In this document: one piece after another, positions 7,759 through 16,128 of the stretch
Numbering within the stretch: the first letter of the stretch is position 1
How the letters are laid out: every line of letters starts with the position of its first letter
Origin: JAAKFL01 sp964629645
GTDB lineage: Bacteria; Chlamydiota; Chlamydiia; Chlamydiales; SLFE01
DNA length: 55,135 nucleotides
Reading direction: 5' to 3'
Assembly (NCBI GenBank): GCA_964629645.1
Contig: CAZVSU010000004.1
Span: 1-55,135, forward strand
The notes under the pieces: generated by a model
What the model saw: the letters and a program-made list of their open reading frames with translations, nothing else
Databases searched by the model: none
Told to the model about the DNA's origin: nothing
Made by a program: the position numbers and the translations under genes

Positions 7759-9261
7759 ATGACAATCAACATCGAACTAGACGGGGGCGCGCTGACTCTT
7801 GATCAAGCGGAACAAATCAGTCAGGGCGCCATAATCACCATTCATCCCGATGCTCGCGCACTTGTGGAGCAAAGCTACCATTATGTACAGAAAAAAGCGC
7901 ACGGCGGGCAGCCTGTCTATGGACTCAATACCGGATTCGGCTATTTTGCCAACGAAAGGATCTCTCCGGAAAAACTCAAAAAACTACAGACCAACATTCT
8001 CTTAAGCCATGCCTCAGGCTACGGCCAGCCTCTTTCTCAAACGGCCACACGGCTTTCAATGGCGCTTAGGCTCAATGTCTTACTTTTAGGGTCAACCGGT
8101 GTATCTCCTGCCCTTTGCGACGCATTGGCCAATCTGATCAATGCTGAGATATCGCCTATTATTCCGGAGTTTGGATCGGTCGGGGCAAGCGGCGATCTTG
8201 CCCCTTTGGCTCATCTCGCACTCCCATTGATTGGAGAGGGGATGGTGTTTTACCGCGGCGAGGCGATGGAGGCGGGCGAGGCGCTCAAAAAAGCAGGGCT
8301 CAAGCCGATTGAACTGGCTGAAAAAGAGGGGCTCGGGCTCATCAATGGCACTCAGGTGATGTTGGCGATCGGGTCTCTTGCTTTAGCAAAAGCAAAACGA
8401 GTGATCAGGATGAGTCATGCCGTTACGGCTTTGACTTTCGAAGCCATGAAGGCATCGCTCGACCCTCTCCACCCCAATCTTCACTCATCAAGAGGGCATC
8501 TCGGCCAGATGATTGTCGCACACGAAATATTGTCCAGGCTTGAAGGCTCTTTCTTGCATGAAAAATCACATAAAAGGCTGAGAGTGCAAGATTCTTATTC
8601 AATCCGCTGCTCGCCGCAGGTGCACGGCGCCAGTTTAGATGCTTTGAATTACGCGATTCAGATCGTTGAAATTGAGTTAGGAGGGGCCACCGACAACCCC
8701 TTGGTCTACCCGGAAGAGGATTTGATTTTAAGCGGAGGAAACTTCCACGGGCAGCCATTGGCTTTTGCTTTTGACTTTGCGGCCATTGCCCTTTCCGAAA
8801 TGGGAAATATTTCCGACAGAAGGATCGAGCTTATGCTCAATCCTCACATGAGTCACCTGCCGGCTTTCCTATCTCCCGATGAGGGAATTTGTTCGGGATA
8901 CATGGCCGTGCAATATTTAACGGCCTCGCTTGTAAACGAATGCAAGCTTCTCGCGCACCCGTCAAGCACCGACTCTATCCCCGGAAATGTGGGCATTGAA
9001 GATCATGTGTCAATGGGAATGACATCGGCGCGGAAACTGGACAAAATTGTGCATCATTGCAGAGCCATACTGGCAGCGGAGATGGTCGTGGCCGCTCAGG
9101 CGGTCGACATGAGACAATTAGAGCCTCTTGGATCGGGGACAAAGCCCCTTTACCAAGCGCTTAGAAAAGCGGTTCCCTTTTTGTCTGATGACCGCATGAT
9201 TGCCGACGACATTTACCGCGCAGTCGAAGTTTTTGATCAATACGCCAAAATGGGGGAGTGA
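7759..9261 (+). CDS. hutH: Histidine ammonia-lyase
   Basis: Deaminates L-histidine to urocanate. The Ala143-Ser144-Gly145 triad within GSVGASGDLAPLAHL cyclises to the MIO electrophile. Other family blocks are YGLNTGFG near residue 54, the GGNFHGQP stretch and the SIPGNVGIEDHVSMG segment. Its 500 aa are the standard length. AGGAGA lies just before the ATG. First gene of a compact hutHUIG operon in which each gene overlaps the next by a few bases. Confidence 0.97.
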   Translation: MTINIELDGGALTLDQAEQISQGAIITIHPDARALVEQSYHYVQKKAHGGQPVYGLNTGFGYFANERISPEKLKKLQTNILLSHASGYGQPLSQTATRLSMALRLNVLLLGSTGVSPALCDALANLINAEISPIIPEFGSVGASGDLAPLAHLALPLIGEGMVFYRGEAMEAGEALKKAGLKPIELAEKEGLGLINGTQVMLAIGSLALAKAKRVIRMSHAVTALTFEAMKASLDPLHPNLHSSRGHLGQMIVAHEILSRLEGSFLHEKSHKRLRVQDSYSIRCSPQVHGASLDALNYAIQIVEIELGGATDNPLVYPEEDLILSGGNFHGQPLAFAFDFAAIALSEMGNISDRRIELMLNPHMSHLPAFLSPDEGICSGYMAVQYLTASLVNECKLLAHPSSTDSIPGNVGIEDHVSMGMTSARKLDKIVHHCRAILAAEMVVAAQAVDMRQLEPLGSGTKPLYQALRKAVPFLSDDRMIADDIYRAVEVFDQYAKMGE

Positions 9262-10922
9262 TGACCTTTATTGAAACCTACGCAAAGCCGGGCGACTACC
9301 GCGCTCCAAGGGGCGCGACGCTCAATGCCAAATCGTGGCAGACTGAGGCGCCGCTTCGGATGCTTCTCAATAATTTGGACCCGGAAGTGGCAGAAGATCC
9401 TGCGCATCTGATTGTTTACGGGGGAACGGGCCAGGCAGCCCGCAGCCGGGAGGCGCTCGAAACCATTATTCACACTCTGCTCCGGCTTGAGGACAACCAA
9501 AGTCTTCTCATACAGTCTGGTAAACCCGTTGGTGTGATTCCGACCCACCCTGAAGCACCGCGCGTTTTGATCGCCAACAGCAACCTTGTCCCCCACTGGG
9601 CGACTTGGGAGCACTTTGAGTCGCTGAAAGAGCGCGGTTTGATGATGTATGGCCAGATGACAGCTGGAAGTTGGATTTACATTGGCACGCAAGGGATTTT
9701 GCAAGGGACGTATGAAACGTTTGCGTCTTGCGCACGGAAGCATTTTGGGGGGACGCTCTCGGGAAAATTCGTCGTTTCCGGCGGGCTAGGGGGCATGGGA
9801 GGGGCGCAGCCTCTTGCTGCGACATTAAACGGCGCTGTCTATCTCGGAGTTGATATTGACCCGGAGAGAATTGAGAAACGATTGAAAACCCGCTATCTGG
9901 ACGTCGTTGCAAACGATTACCAAGAGGCAATAGCGCGTATTCTCGAGGCTAAAAAAGAAAAAAAAGCGCTTTCAGTCGGGCTTGCTGGCGACATCGGAAC
10001 CATCCTTTGGCAACTCATCGACGATCACGTCATTCCCGATGTCGTGACCGACCAGACCTCCGCTCACGATCCGCTTTACGGCTACATTCCAGAGGGATAT
10101 ACAATTGAAACAGCACAACAGCTTCGCCATGATCCGGCAGAGTATCGTCGTTTATCCTATAAATCGATGGCGCATCATATTCAAGCCATGCTCGAAATGA
10201 AAGCAAAAGGGGCAGTCGTCTTTGACTATGGCAACAATTTACGAGAGTTTGCGACACAAGGGGGCGCCGAAAATGCCTTTGATATTCCCGGATTTGTGCC
10301 CGAATATATTCGCCCCCTATTTTGTGAAGGGAACGGGCCGTTTCGTTTTGTCGCGCTGTCTGGCGACCCTAAAGATATTGAGACGTGCGACCGCGCCCTT
10401 TGCGCTCTTTTTCCCGAAAACGAGCCTCTCATCCGCTGGCTTAAGGAAGCCAAACATAAGGTCTCCTTTCAAGGGCTTCCGAGCCGTATCTGCTGGCTCA
10501 AGCTTGGAGAGCGAGTTCGAGCAGGTGTGAAATTCAACGAGCTCGTTAAATCGGGAAAGGTCAGTGCACCAATCGTGATCGGACGGGATCACCTCGATAC
10601 CGGTTCTGTCGCTTCGCCAAATCGGGAGACCGAAGGGATGAAGGATGGATCTGACGCCGTATCCGACTGGCCTCTTCTCAACCTGATGAGCAACACAGCT
10701 GCCGGCGCCACTTGGGTGTCCTTCCACCATGGCGGCGGGGTGGGGATGGGCTTTTCCCAGCACGCCGGGATGGTCATTGTCGCTGATGGGACTAAGCGCG
10801 CCGAACGGTGCCTCAAGCGAGTGTTGCATATCGATCCTGCTATTGGAGTGATTCGCCATGCCGATGCCGGTTATGAAGATGCGCTAAAATGGGGACGTGA
10901 GATGGGAGTGCTTCTCTCATGA
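9261..10922 (+). CDS. hutU: Urocanate hydratase
   Basis: Converts urocanate to 4-imidazolone-5-propionate with tightly bound NAD. The sequence shows the family's Gly-rich GGLGGMGGAQPL nucleotide-binding loop and the long conserved C-terminal part with DHLDTGSVASPNRETEGMKDGSD and the GVGMGFSQHAGMV stretch. About 553 aa is normal. ATG 9261 overlaps the hutH stop (TGATG); a GTG three bases earlier is possible. GGGGAG upstream serves as ribosome binding site. Confidence 0.97.
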   Translation: MTFIETYAKPGDYRAPRGATLNAKSWQTEAPLRMLLNNLDPEVAEDPAHLIVYGGTGQAARSREALETIIHTLLRLEDNQSLLIQSGKPVGVIPTHPEAPRVLIANSNLVPHWATWEHFESLKERGLMMYGQMTAGSWIYIGTQGILQGTYETFASCARKHFGGTLSGKFVVSGGLGGMGGAQPLAATLNGAVYLGVDIDPERIEKRLKTRYLDVVANDYQEAIARILEAKKEKKALSVGLAGDIGTILWQLIDDHVIPDVVTDQTSAHDPLYGYIPEGYTIETAQQLRHDPAEYRRLSYKSMAHHIQAMLEMKAKGAVVFDYGNNLREFATQGGAENAFDIPGFVPEYIRPLFCEGNGPFRFVALSGDPKDIETCDRALCALFPENEPLIRWLKEAKHKVSFQGLPSRICWLKLGERVRAGVKFNELVKSGKVSAPIVIGRDHLDTGSVASPNRETEGMKDGSDAVSDWPLLNLMSNTAAGATWVSFHHGGGVGMGFSQHAGMVIVADGTKRAERCLKRVLHIDPAIGVIRHADAGYEDALKWGREMGVLLS

Positions 10923-12148
10923 CAAGGGCCTTGATCGGACCGATCTCACACCTTGTCACGATGTCGGGGCTGCCGGAAGCAGGCCCTCTATCCGATTCCA
11001 ATTTAGAGGTCATTCAAGGGGGCGGTCTCGTCGTGAAAAACGGACGTATCCGCTCTGTCGGCAGATATATCGACCTTGACGGCGACTTCGATCGGCGCAT
11101 TGAGTTCGAAGGTTCGGTTACCCTTGTTCCGGGGTTTATTGACGCTCACACCCACATCTGTTTTGCCGGCTCTAGGGCCCATGAGTACGCCTTGCGGTGC
11201 GCAGGCGCTTCCTACCAAGAAATCGGGGCGTCCGGCGGGGGCATTTTATCCACTGTCGAGTCAACGAGGCGAGCGTCGCTTGAAGAGCTTGTCGCGGCAG
11301 TTGTCTTGCGAGCAGAGCGGATGCTTGAGTGGGGTGTGACCACAGCCGAAGTCAAAAGTGGTTACGGGCTGACGGTCGAGGCGGAATTAAAAATGCTTCA
11401 CGCGATCAAAACCGCCTCTCAAAACGGCGTGATCACCTTGGTGTCAACGTGCCTGGCAGCCCATACCTGCCCCCCGGAATTTGAGTCAAAAGAAGAGTAT
11501 CTCACCCATATTGCCGATCTCCTTTTTCCAAAATTGCGCGAAGAAAGGCTCACGCAGCGAATCGATATTTTTGTGGAGGAAAAAGCGTTTCCCGCAGATA
11601 TGGCCACTGATTATTTAAAACGGGCTCGAGAGTGGGGTTTTGATCTGATCGTTCATGGCGATCAGTTTACGCTGGGCGGATCGCAACTCGCTGCCGAAAT
11701 AGGGGCGCTTAGCGTCGATCATTGCGAACAAACCGATGCCCCCTCAGCAAAGAGACTAAAGGCTTCCGGGGTCATTCCCATAGCTCTTCCCGGCGCCTCG
11801 ATGGGCCTTGGAATGAAGTTTGCCAGTGGAAGGTTGCTGCTCGATGAAGGGCTTCCGCTTGTGATCGCATCGGACTGGAACCCCGGCACCGCTCCAATGG
11901 GCGACCTGCTCACCCAAGCGGCCGTTTATAGCGCGTTTGAAAAACTGACTATGGCAGAAACGCTCGCAGCGTTGACATGCCGAGCGGCAAGAGCGCTGAA
12001 ATTATCAGACCGCGGGGCGCTAAAGCCGGGGATGAGGGCAGATTTTTCTATTTTTCCAACAGACGATTATCGAGATATCTTGTATCATCAGGGCAGTTTA
12101 AAGCCGAGCCAGGTGTTTATTGAAGGAGAAGAGGTGTATGCTTGTTGA
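10919..12148 (+). CDS. hutI: Imidazolonepropionase
   Basis: Amidohydrolase-fold metalloenzyme opening the ring of imidazolone propionate to formimidoylglutamate. It shows the metal-binding DAHTHICFAGSRAHEY block, a downstream VHGDQF histidine, DHCEQTD, and a late ASDWNPGTAPMG block. About 409 aa is normal. Its ATG overlaps the hutU stop. Confidence 0.96.
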   Translation: MTRALIGPISHLVTMSGLPEAGPLSDSNLEVIQGGGLVVKNGRIRSVGRYIDLDGDFDRRIEFEGSVTLVPGFIDAHTHICFAGSRAHEYALRCAGASYQEIGASGGGILSTVESTRRASLEELVAAVVLRAERMLEWGVTTAEVKSGYGLTVEAELKMLHAIKTASQNGVITLVSTCLAAHTCPPEFESKEEYLTHIADLLFPKLREERLTQRIDIFVEEKAFPADMATDYLKRAREWGFDLIVHGDQFTLGGSQLAAEIGALSVDHCEQTDAPSAKRLKASGVIPIALPGASMGLGMKFASGRLLLDEGLPLVIASDWNPGTAPMGDLLTQAAVYSAFEKLTMAETLAALTCRAARALKLSDRGALKPGMRADFSIFPTDDYRDILYHQGSLKPSQVFIEGEEVYAC

Positions 12149-13115
12149 TAATCATGCATGGGTGAAGCATTATCGACCGCCGACACGGTCGCCGTGGCGA
12201 GGGACCTCCGATAAGACCCGTTTCCATCAACTGTTCCGTTGTGACGATCTCCGAAAGCCGCTCCCCACTCAAACCGAGGCGCAGCATTTCGGCCTGATCG
12301 GATTTGCCTCCGACGAAGGGGTGACCCGCAATCATGGCAGAACTGGCGCAGCCAAAGGGCCGCAAGCGTTCCGGGAGCACTTTGGGAAACAGCCGGCTAA
12401 TATGTCTCACTTAACTCGTTTTTTTGATATCGGCGACATTGTTTGCGACGACGGCGATCTGGAATCATCGCAAGAGGCTTTAGGAAAAACAGTGGCTTAC
12501 CTTAAGGGCCAAAACATTTTTCCGATTGTGATTGGCGGGGGGCATGAAATGGCATTCGGTCATTATTTGGGTTTGAGGGAAGCTTATCCCGATGCGACCA
12601 TTCATATCGTCAATATCGACGCCCATTTCGATCTTCGTTCCTTCGAAAAAAAAGGAAGCTCCGGAACCCCCTTTCTCCAAATTCATGATGATTGTCAAAA
12701 GCGCAGCCTGCCCTTCGCCTACAGCTGTTTTGGGATACAAACGCTCGGCAACACCAAGGCCCTTTTCGAAAAGGCCGAAGAGCTCGGCGTTCACACCGTG
12801 ACCGCAGAAACCATTCATCGCGACCCTGACTTCCTTGTGGGCGAGTGCCAAAAGATCATCGAGAAAGGCGACTCTATCTATTTAACCCTTTGCCTGGATG
12901 TCTTCGCAGCTCCTTTTGCTCCCGGCGTAAGCGCTCCGCAACCAATGGGCCTTTGTCCATGGGACATCTCTCCCGTCATCCAGTTTCTGGCCCAATCCGG
13001 CAAAGTCGTAGGCTTTGATCTCGCTGAATTGAATCCAAAATTTGATCTCGACTCTACCACTGCAAGGCTTGCCGGAGCCTTGTGTTCGCAATTCATTCAT
13101 AACTTTCATAATTAA
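12138..13115 (+). CDS. hutG: Formimidoylglutamase (arginase family)
   Basis: Hydrolyses N-formimidoyl-L-glutamate to glutamate and formamide, the last step of the four-enzyme hut pathway. Manganese ligands of the arginase/agmatinase fold are visible: GGGHEM, NIDAHFDLR and LDVFAAPFAPGVSAPQP. I take ATG 12138, preceded by AAGGAGAAGAGG, over an upstream in-frame TTG. The gene begins inside the end of hutI. No hutC repressor, histidine permease or formamidase is present in the window. Confidence 0.92.
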   Translation: MLVDNHAWVKHYRPPTRSPWRGTSDKTRFHQLFRCDDLRKPLPTQTEAQHFGLIGFASDEGVTRNHGRTGAAKGPQAFREHFGKQPANMSHLTRFFDIGDIVCDDGDLESSQEALGKTVAYLKGQNIFPIVIGGGHEMAFGHYLGLREAYPDATIHIVNIDAHFDLRSFEKKGSSGTPFLQIHDDCQKRSLPFAYSCFGIQTLGNTKALFEKAEELGVHTVTAETIHRDPDFLVGECQKIIEKGDSIYLTLCLDVFAAPFAPGVSAPQPMGLCPWDISPVIQFLAQSGKVVGFDLAELNPKFDLDSTTARLAGALCSQFIHNFHN

Positions 13116-13129
13116 AAAAAAGGAGAACG

Positions 13130-13462
13130 ATGGAAGCCAGTCACGACATCTATCGGTACTACGATTTAAGCCGACTCAGTCCGGCGAAACGGCCAAAAAA
13201 AAAGAGCGTCATACCCGACTCGATCACAAAAAAACGAAGGCGCGTTGTCGATCATAGTTTCGCATCCGCAGAGTCAGCCATCATGAGCTTGTGCATCGCC
13301 GAAAAACTGAAAGACCCAGCCTATATGGCGATGTTTCACCATTATAAAGTCCAAAAAAATCCCAACAAGGGCGCTGAAAATTGTCACAATGAAACAACCG
13401 AAAAAAATCGAGAGAGGAGTCCCCATCATCTTCTCGAGATATTTCTCAATTGTCCTGAATGA
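13130..13462 (+). CDS. Small basic hypothetical protein
   Basis: 110 residues, not recognised. It begins 14 bases after hutG with a good AAGGAG before the ATG, so it is probably translated and may be the last gene of the hut operon. Residues 20-40 are rich in Lys/Arg (KRPKKK, KKRRR). No signal peptide or membrane segment is seen. Low complexity and lack of recognisable relatives leave open a lineage-specific regulator or effector; there is no evidence for either. Confidence 0.6.
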   Translation: MEASHDIYRYYDLSRLSPAKRPKKKSVIPDSITKKRRRVVDHSFASAESAIMSLCIAEKLKDPAYMAMFHHYKVQKNPNKGAENCHNETTEKNRERSPHHLLEIFLNCPE

Positions 13463-13499
13463 TCGGCGAGACGGTCGCGGCCGCCTTCAATCGTTGCAT

Positions 13500-13521
13500 G
13501 GCGCTCGGACGTCCGAGCGCC
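13500..13521. terminator. Perfect 22-bp palindrome between convergent genes
   Basis: GGCGCTCGGAC is followed at once by its exact reverse complement, giving 11-base arms and no spacer, just inside the gap between the small hypothetical gene and hdeD. It can form a very stable GC-rich stem in either transcript. No T-run follows, so an intrinsic terminator is only one option; a protein-binding site is another. Confidence 0.4.
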
Positions 13522-13529
13522 TCAATTGT

Positions 13530-14048
13530 TTACTCCGCATCGAGTGTGATAAAGAGGAGGCTAAAGCCATAGAAAAGCAAGTTGACGCCGACTAAAAGGC
13601 CGATGAACCAAATCGCCGAGGTCGGCCACTCGGACCAGATGATAAACGCTAAGGCTATTGAGAGGATGCCGCTGAATATCCACCAGCCCCATCGCTTCAA
13701 ATATTGCGAGGTCAATCCCCAATAAATCTGAATCAGGCCTTGCGCGAAAAAAATAACGGCAAACAGCATCGTCAAAGAGAGAACTCCAATCATGGGATAG
13801 ATGAGGAGCAGAATACCGATTGCCCCATAAATAAGGGCACCGATCAAAGTGGCAATAATCGAGGCTGTTCCGGACACTTGAAACGTCCTGGCAAGCTGCA
13901 CCACTCCGCCCACAATAAACAATATAGCGATGAGAAATTCTACGCTCATTGTGAACAATCCGGGCAGAGCGACCGCCAGAATTCCGAGCAAAATAAACAT
14001 GAGGCTTTCGAATATGAAGAACCCTCGGTGGTCTCTTATTGTTTCCAT
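13530..14048 (-). CDS. HdeD family (DUF308) membrane protein
   Basis: 172 residues with six membrane segments arranged as repeated hydrophobic pairs, typical of HdeD/DUF308. In E. coli HdeD contributes to acid resistance at high cell density, but most homologues are uncharacterised. AAGGAG precedes the ATG at a good distance. The gene converges on the hut cluster and stands alone. Confidence 0.82.
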   Translation of the reverse strand: METIRDHRGFFIFESLMFILLGILAVALPGLFTMSVEFLIAILFIVGGVVQLARTFQVSGTASIIATLIGALIYGAIGILLLIYPMIGVLSLTMLFAVIFFAQGLIQIYWGLTSQYLKRWGWWIFSGILSIALAFIIWSEWPTSAIWFIGLLVGVNLLFYGFSLLFITLDAE

Positions 14049-14133
14049 GTCATCAACTCCTTACTTTTAATTTTAAGTTGCCCTGTCGTCTTTATTTTCC
14101 GCAATAGATTTGTAAGATACTAAGCAAGAGAAG

Positions 14134-15270
14134 TTAACGATCGAGCTTGACCATGAGGGGCGAGGCGACGCGGTTCATAAGAGTTTGAAGGACCGTCCAA
14201 GGGATACGGCGCCCGAATGTCAAATGTTTCGTGTAGACAGCGTTGTACTCAATGTAGGGTTTGGCCCGTCTTAGTGTTTTGTAGCCTCCTGCGCCTGAGC
14301 TCAAGTTGAGGAGAAGTCCCCGCTCTTTCGCTTCAAGAGAGAGGAGTGTTGAGATCATCCGGTAGAGGCCGAGCTCTTTGGGCAAGGTGGTATCGTAGCC
14401 GAAAAGAGGGGAGTTGATCACCCCGTACCGGCTGATGAAACCTAAAACGCCGTCCACCCGCTTTTCTTTTTTCAACAGCTTGACGTGAAGAAGATTTTGA
14501 TCAATGGCAAGCCGGATAAAGTCTTCGGTCAGCATCGGATTTAGTTTTGAGTATTTATCGACATAAAGCATGCGGTACAAGGAGACAATGCGGGCAATGT
14601 CTTCGGGCGCTGCCTCTTTCCCTTCAAGAATCTCGTAATCGGTGCTTTTCAAAATTTTCAAATCGCTTTTGAACATCCGCGATGTGTAATGATCTTTTTT
14701 TGTCGTATCAACAAAGTAAACAGGTCTTGTTGCGACAAGTTGAAATCCCGCATGAGCAAGGGCTTTGAAACAGTGAAGGGTGTCCATTTCATTAATCGAG
14801 CGAAACCCAATGGCATGTCCGGGAAACTGAGCGATCATAGTGTCGCGGATCGCCTCCATCTGAGCTTGCGTTAAGTCAGGGTAGAGGTTTGTGGATAAGA
14901 GCCAGTTGTTGATATAAGCCACTTTGTCGACGTGGCCCCTTTCAAGCCCCTTATGGAGCGCTGATCCCACGGGGTTCAAAAGATGGCGCAGCCCGTTGTT
15001 TTTGATCGCGGCAATCCGTTCTTTTGAAAATCCGCCGTAAAACGAGGAGGGGGAACAGACGAAGCAGTTATTTGACGCGACATCGCTCACAGTCACAGGA
15101 ATCACATGCTCATCGACGAGAAGGGCATAAAGCGCTGCACTCAGATTTTCGATGTAAGTTTGAGGGCCGTTTTGCATGAAGGGGATTAAAAAGCGTCGGG
15201 CGTAATCGGCTTCGGAGTGGCTTGGCCACGGAAGTGTCGAAATTGAAGAGGCGTCAAATAGTTGGACCAT
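14134..15270 (-). CDS. Putative GNAT/FemAB-type acyltransferase
   Basis: 378 residues, only tentatively placed. The C-terminal half (from about residue 190) alternates strands and helices with LLKKEKRVDGVLGFISRYG followed by LGLYRMISTLLSLEAKERGL and LSSGAGGYKTLRRAKP, a pattern seen in acyl-CoA N-acyltransferase folds that act on large substrates. The N-terminal third has no recognised domain. No signal peptide and no clear Shine-Dalgarno are seen. Function unknown. Confidence 0.5.
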   Translation of the reverse strand: MVQLFDASSISTLPWPSHSEADYARRFLIPFMQNGPQTYIENLSAALYALLVDEHVIPVTVSDVASNNCFVCSPSSFYGGFSKERIAAIKNNGLRHLLNPVGSALHKGLERGHVDKVAYINNWLLSTNLYPDLTQAQMEAIRDTMIAQFPGHAIGFRSINEMDTLHCFKALAHAGFQLVATRPVYFVDTTKKDHYTSRMFKSDLKILKSTDYEILEGKEAAPEDIARIVSLYRMLYVDKYSKLNPMLTEDFIRLAIDQNLLHVKLLKKEKRVDGVLGFISRYGVINSPLFGYDTTLPKELGLYRMISTLLSLEAKERGLLLNLSSGAGGYKTLRRAKPYIEYNAVYTKHLTFGRRIPWTVLQTLMNRVASPLMVKLDR

Positions 15271-15344
15271 AAAGGTATTCTACACAGAACCCGTTAAAGT
15301 GCAATTGTTGAGAAAATATCTTGGATTGTGATAGCTTTTGATGT

Positions 15345-16001
15345 ATGAAACCTTTTCTTTTCGTTTTGCTGGCCCTTCTTCCCTTGACAATACATGCCGA
15401 AACGCCACAGCCCTCTCAAATTTTAAACTACTGGTTTGGTCAGTTACAAGGCCCTTCCGATTTTCCGAGCGGTAAAGCGCCCCTTTGGTTTAAAAAAAGT
15501 GACGAGACCGACCAGGAGATCAGGGACCATTTTTTCAAGGCCTACGAAAAAGCGGCCCGCGGCGGCTTAGCTTTTTGGGCTAAAACGCCGAGGGGAAGGC
15601 TCGCTCTCGTCATTTTAATGGATCAGATGAGCCGCAATATGTTTCGAGGCACTCCTCAAGCTTTTGCAACCGATGATCAAGCGTTGTTTTTGACCTTAAG
15701 CGCCATCGCAAAAGGGGAAGACCTTAAGCTCTATCCGATCGAGCGTGCGTTTCTGTATATGCCCCTTCAACATTCTGAAGATCCGGTCATCCAAGATCTC
15801 TCTGTTCGGAAATTTTCCGATCTCTACAATCAGGCGCCGGATGGTATCAAACCAAAGCTCAAAAGTTATGCCGACTACTCGAAAGCGCATCAAGAGGTGA
15901 TCGACCGTTTCGGCCGCTTTCCCCATCGGAACGACATTCTTGGTCGCCCTTCGACTCCTGAAGAGACCGAGTTTTTAAAAACCCCCGGCTCGTCTTTCTA
16001 A
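15345..16001 (+). CDS. Secreted DUF924 family protein
   Basis: 218 residues. Residues 1-18 form a signal peptide ending HA before ET. The rest matches DUF924: ILNYWFG at the start, WFKKSDETDQEIRDHF, GRLALVILMDQMSRNMFRGT, FLYMPLQHSED, and FGRFPHRNDILGR near the end. DUF924 proteins have a TPR-like helical fold and no established function. Most members I know lack a signal peptide, so periplasmic or surface placement is a peculiarity here. Confidence 0.85.
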   Translation: MKPFLFVLLALLPLTIHAETPQPSQILNYWFGQLQGPSDFPSGKAPLWFKKSDETDQEIRDHFFKAYEKAARGGLAFWAKTPRGRLALVILMDQMSRNMFRGTPQAFATDDQALFLTLSAIAKGEDLKLYPIERAFLYMPLQHSEDPVIQDLSVRKFSDLYNQAPDGIKPKLKSYADYSKAHQEVIDRFGRFPHRNDILGRPSTPEETEFLKTPGSSF

Positions 16002-16128
16002 ATAATTGAAAATTAATCTTTTTGATTTGTTGTTCGCGTTAAGCCCTATTTGTGTTATGAGCAAATTAAGGGCCGATTGGCATCTAACTTGCGTCTCTGC
16101 TTCTGAATTAAAATCAGAGAGGTGGAAA

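Noticed and set aside
16006..16128. N-terminal extension of the acyl-CoA ligase
   Set aside because: The added residues do not resemble the family, and a better ribosome site precedes ATG 16129.
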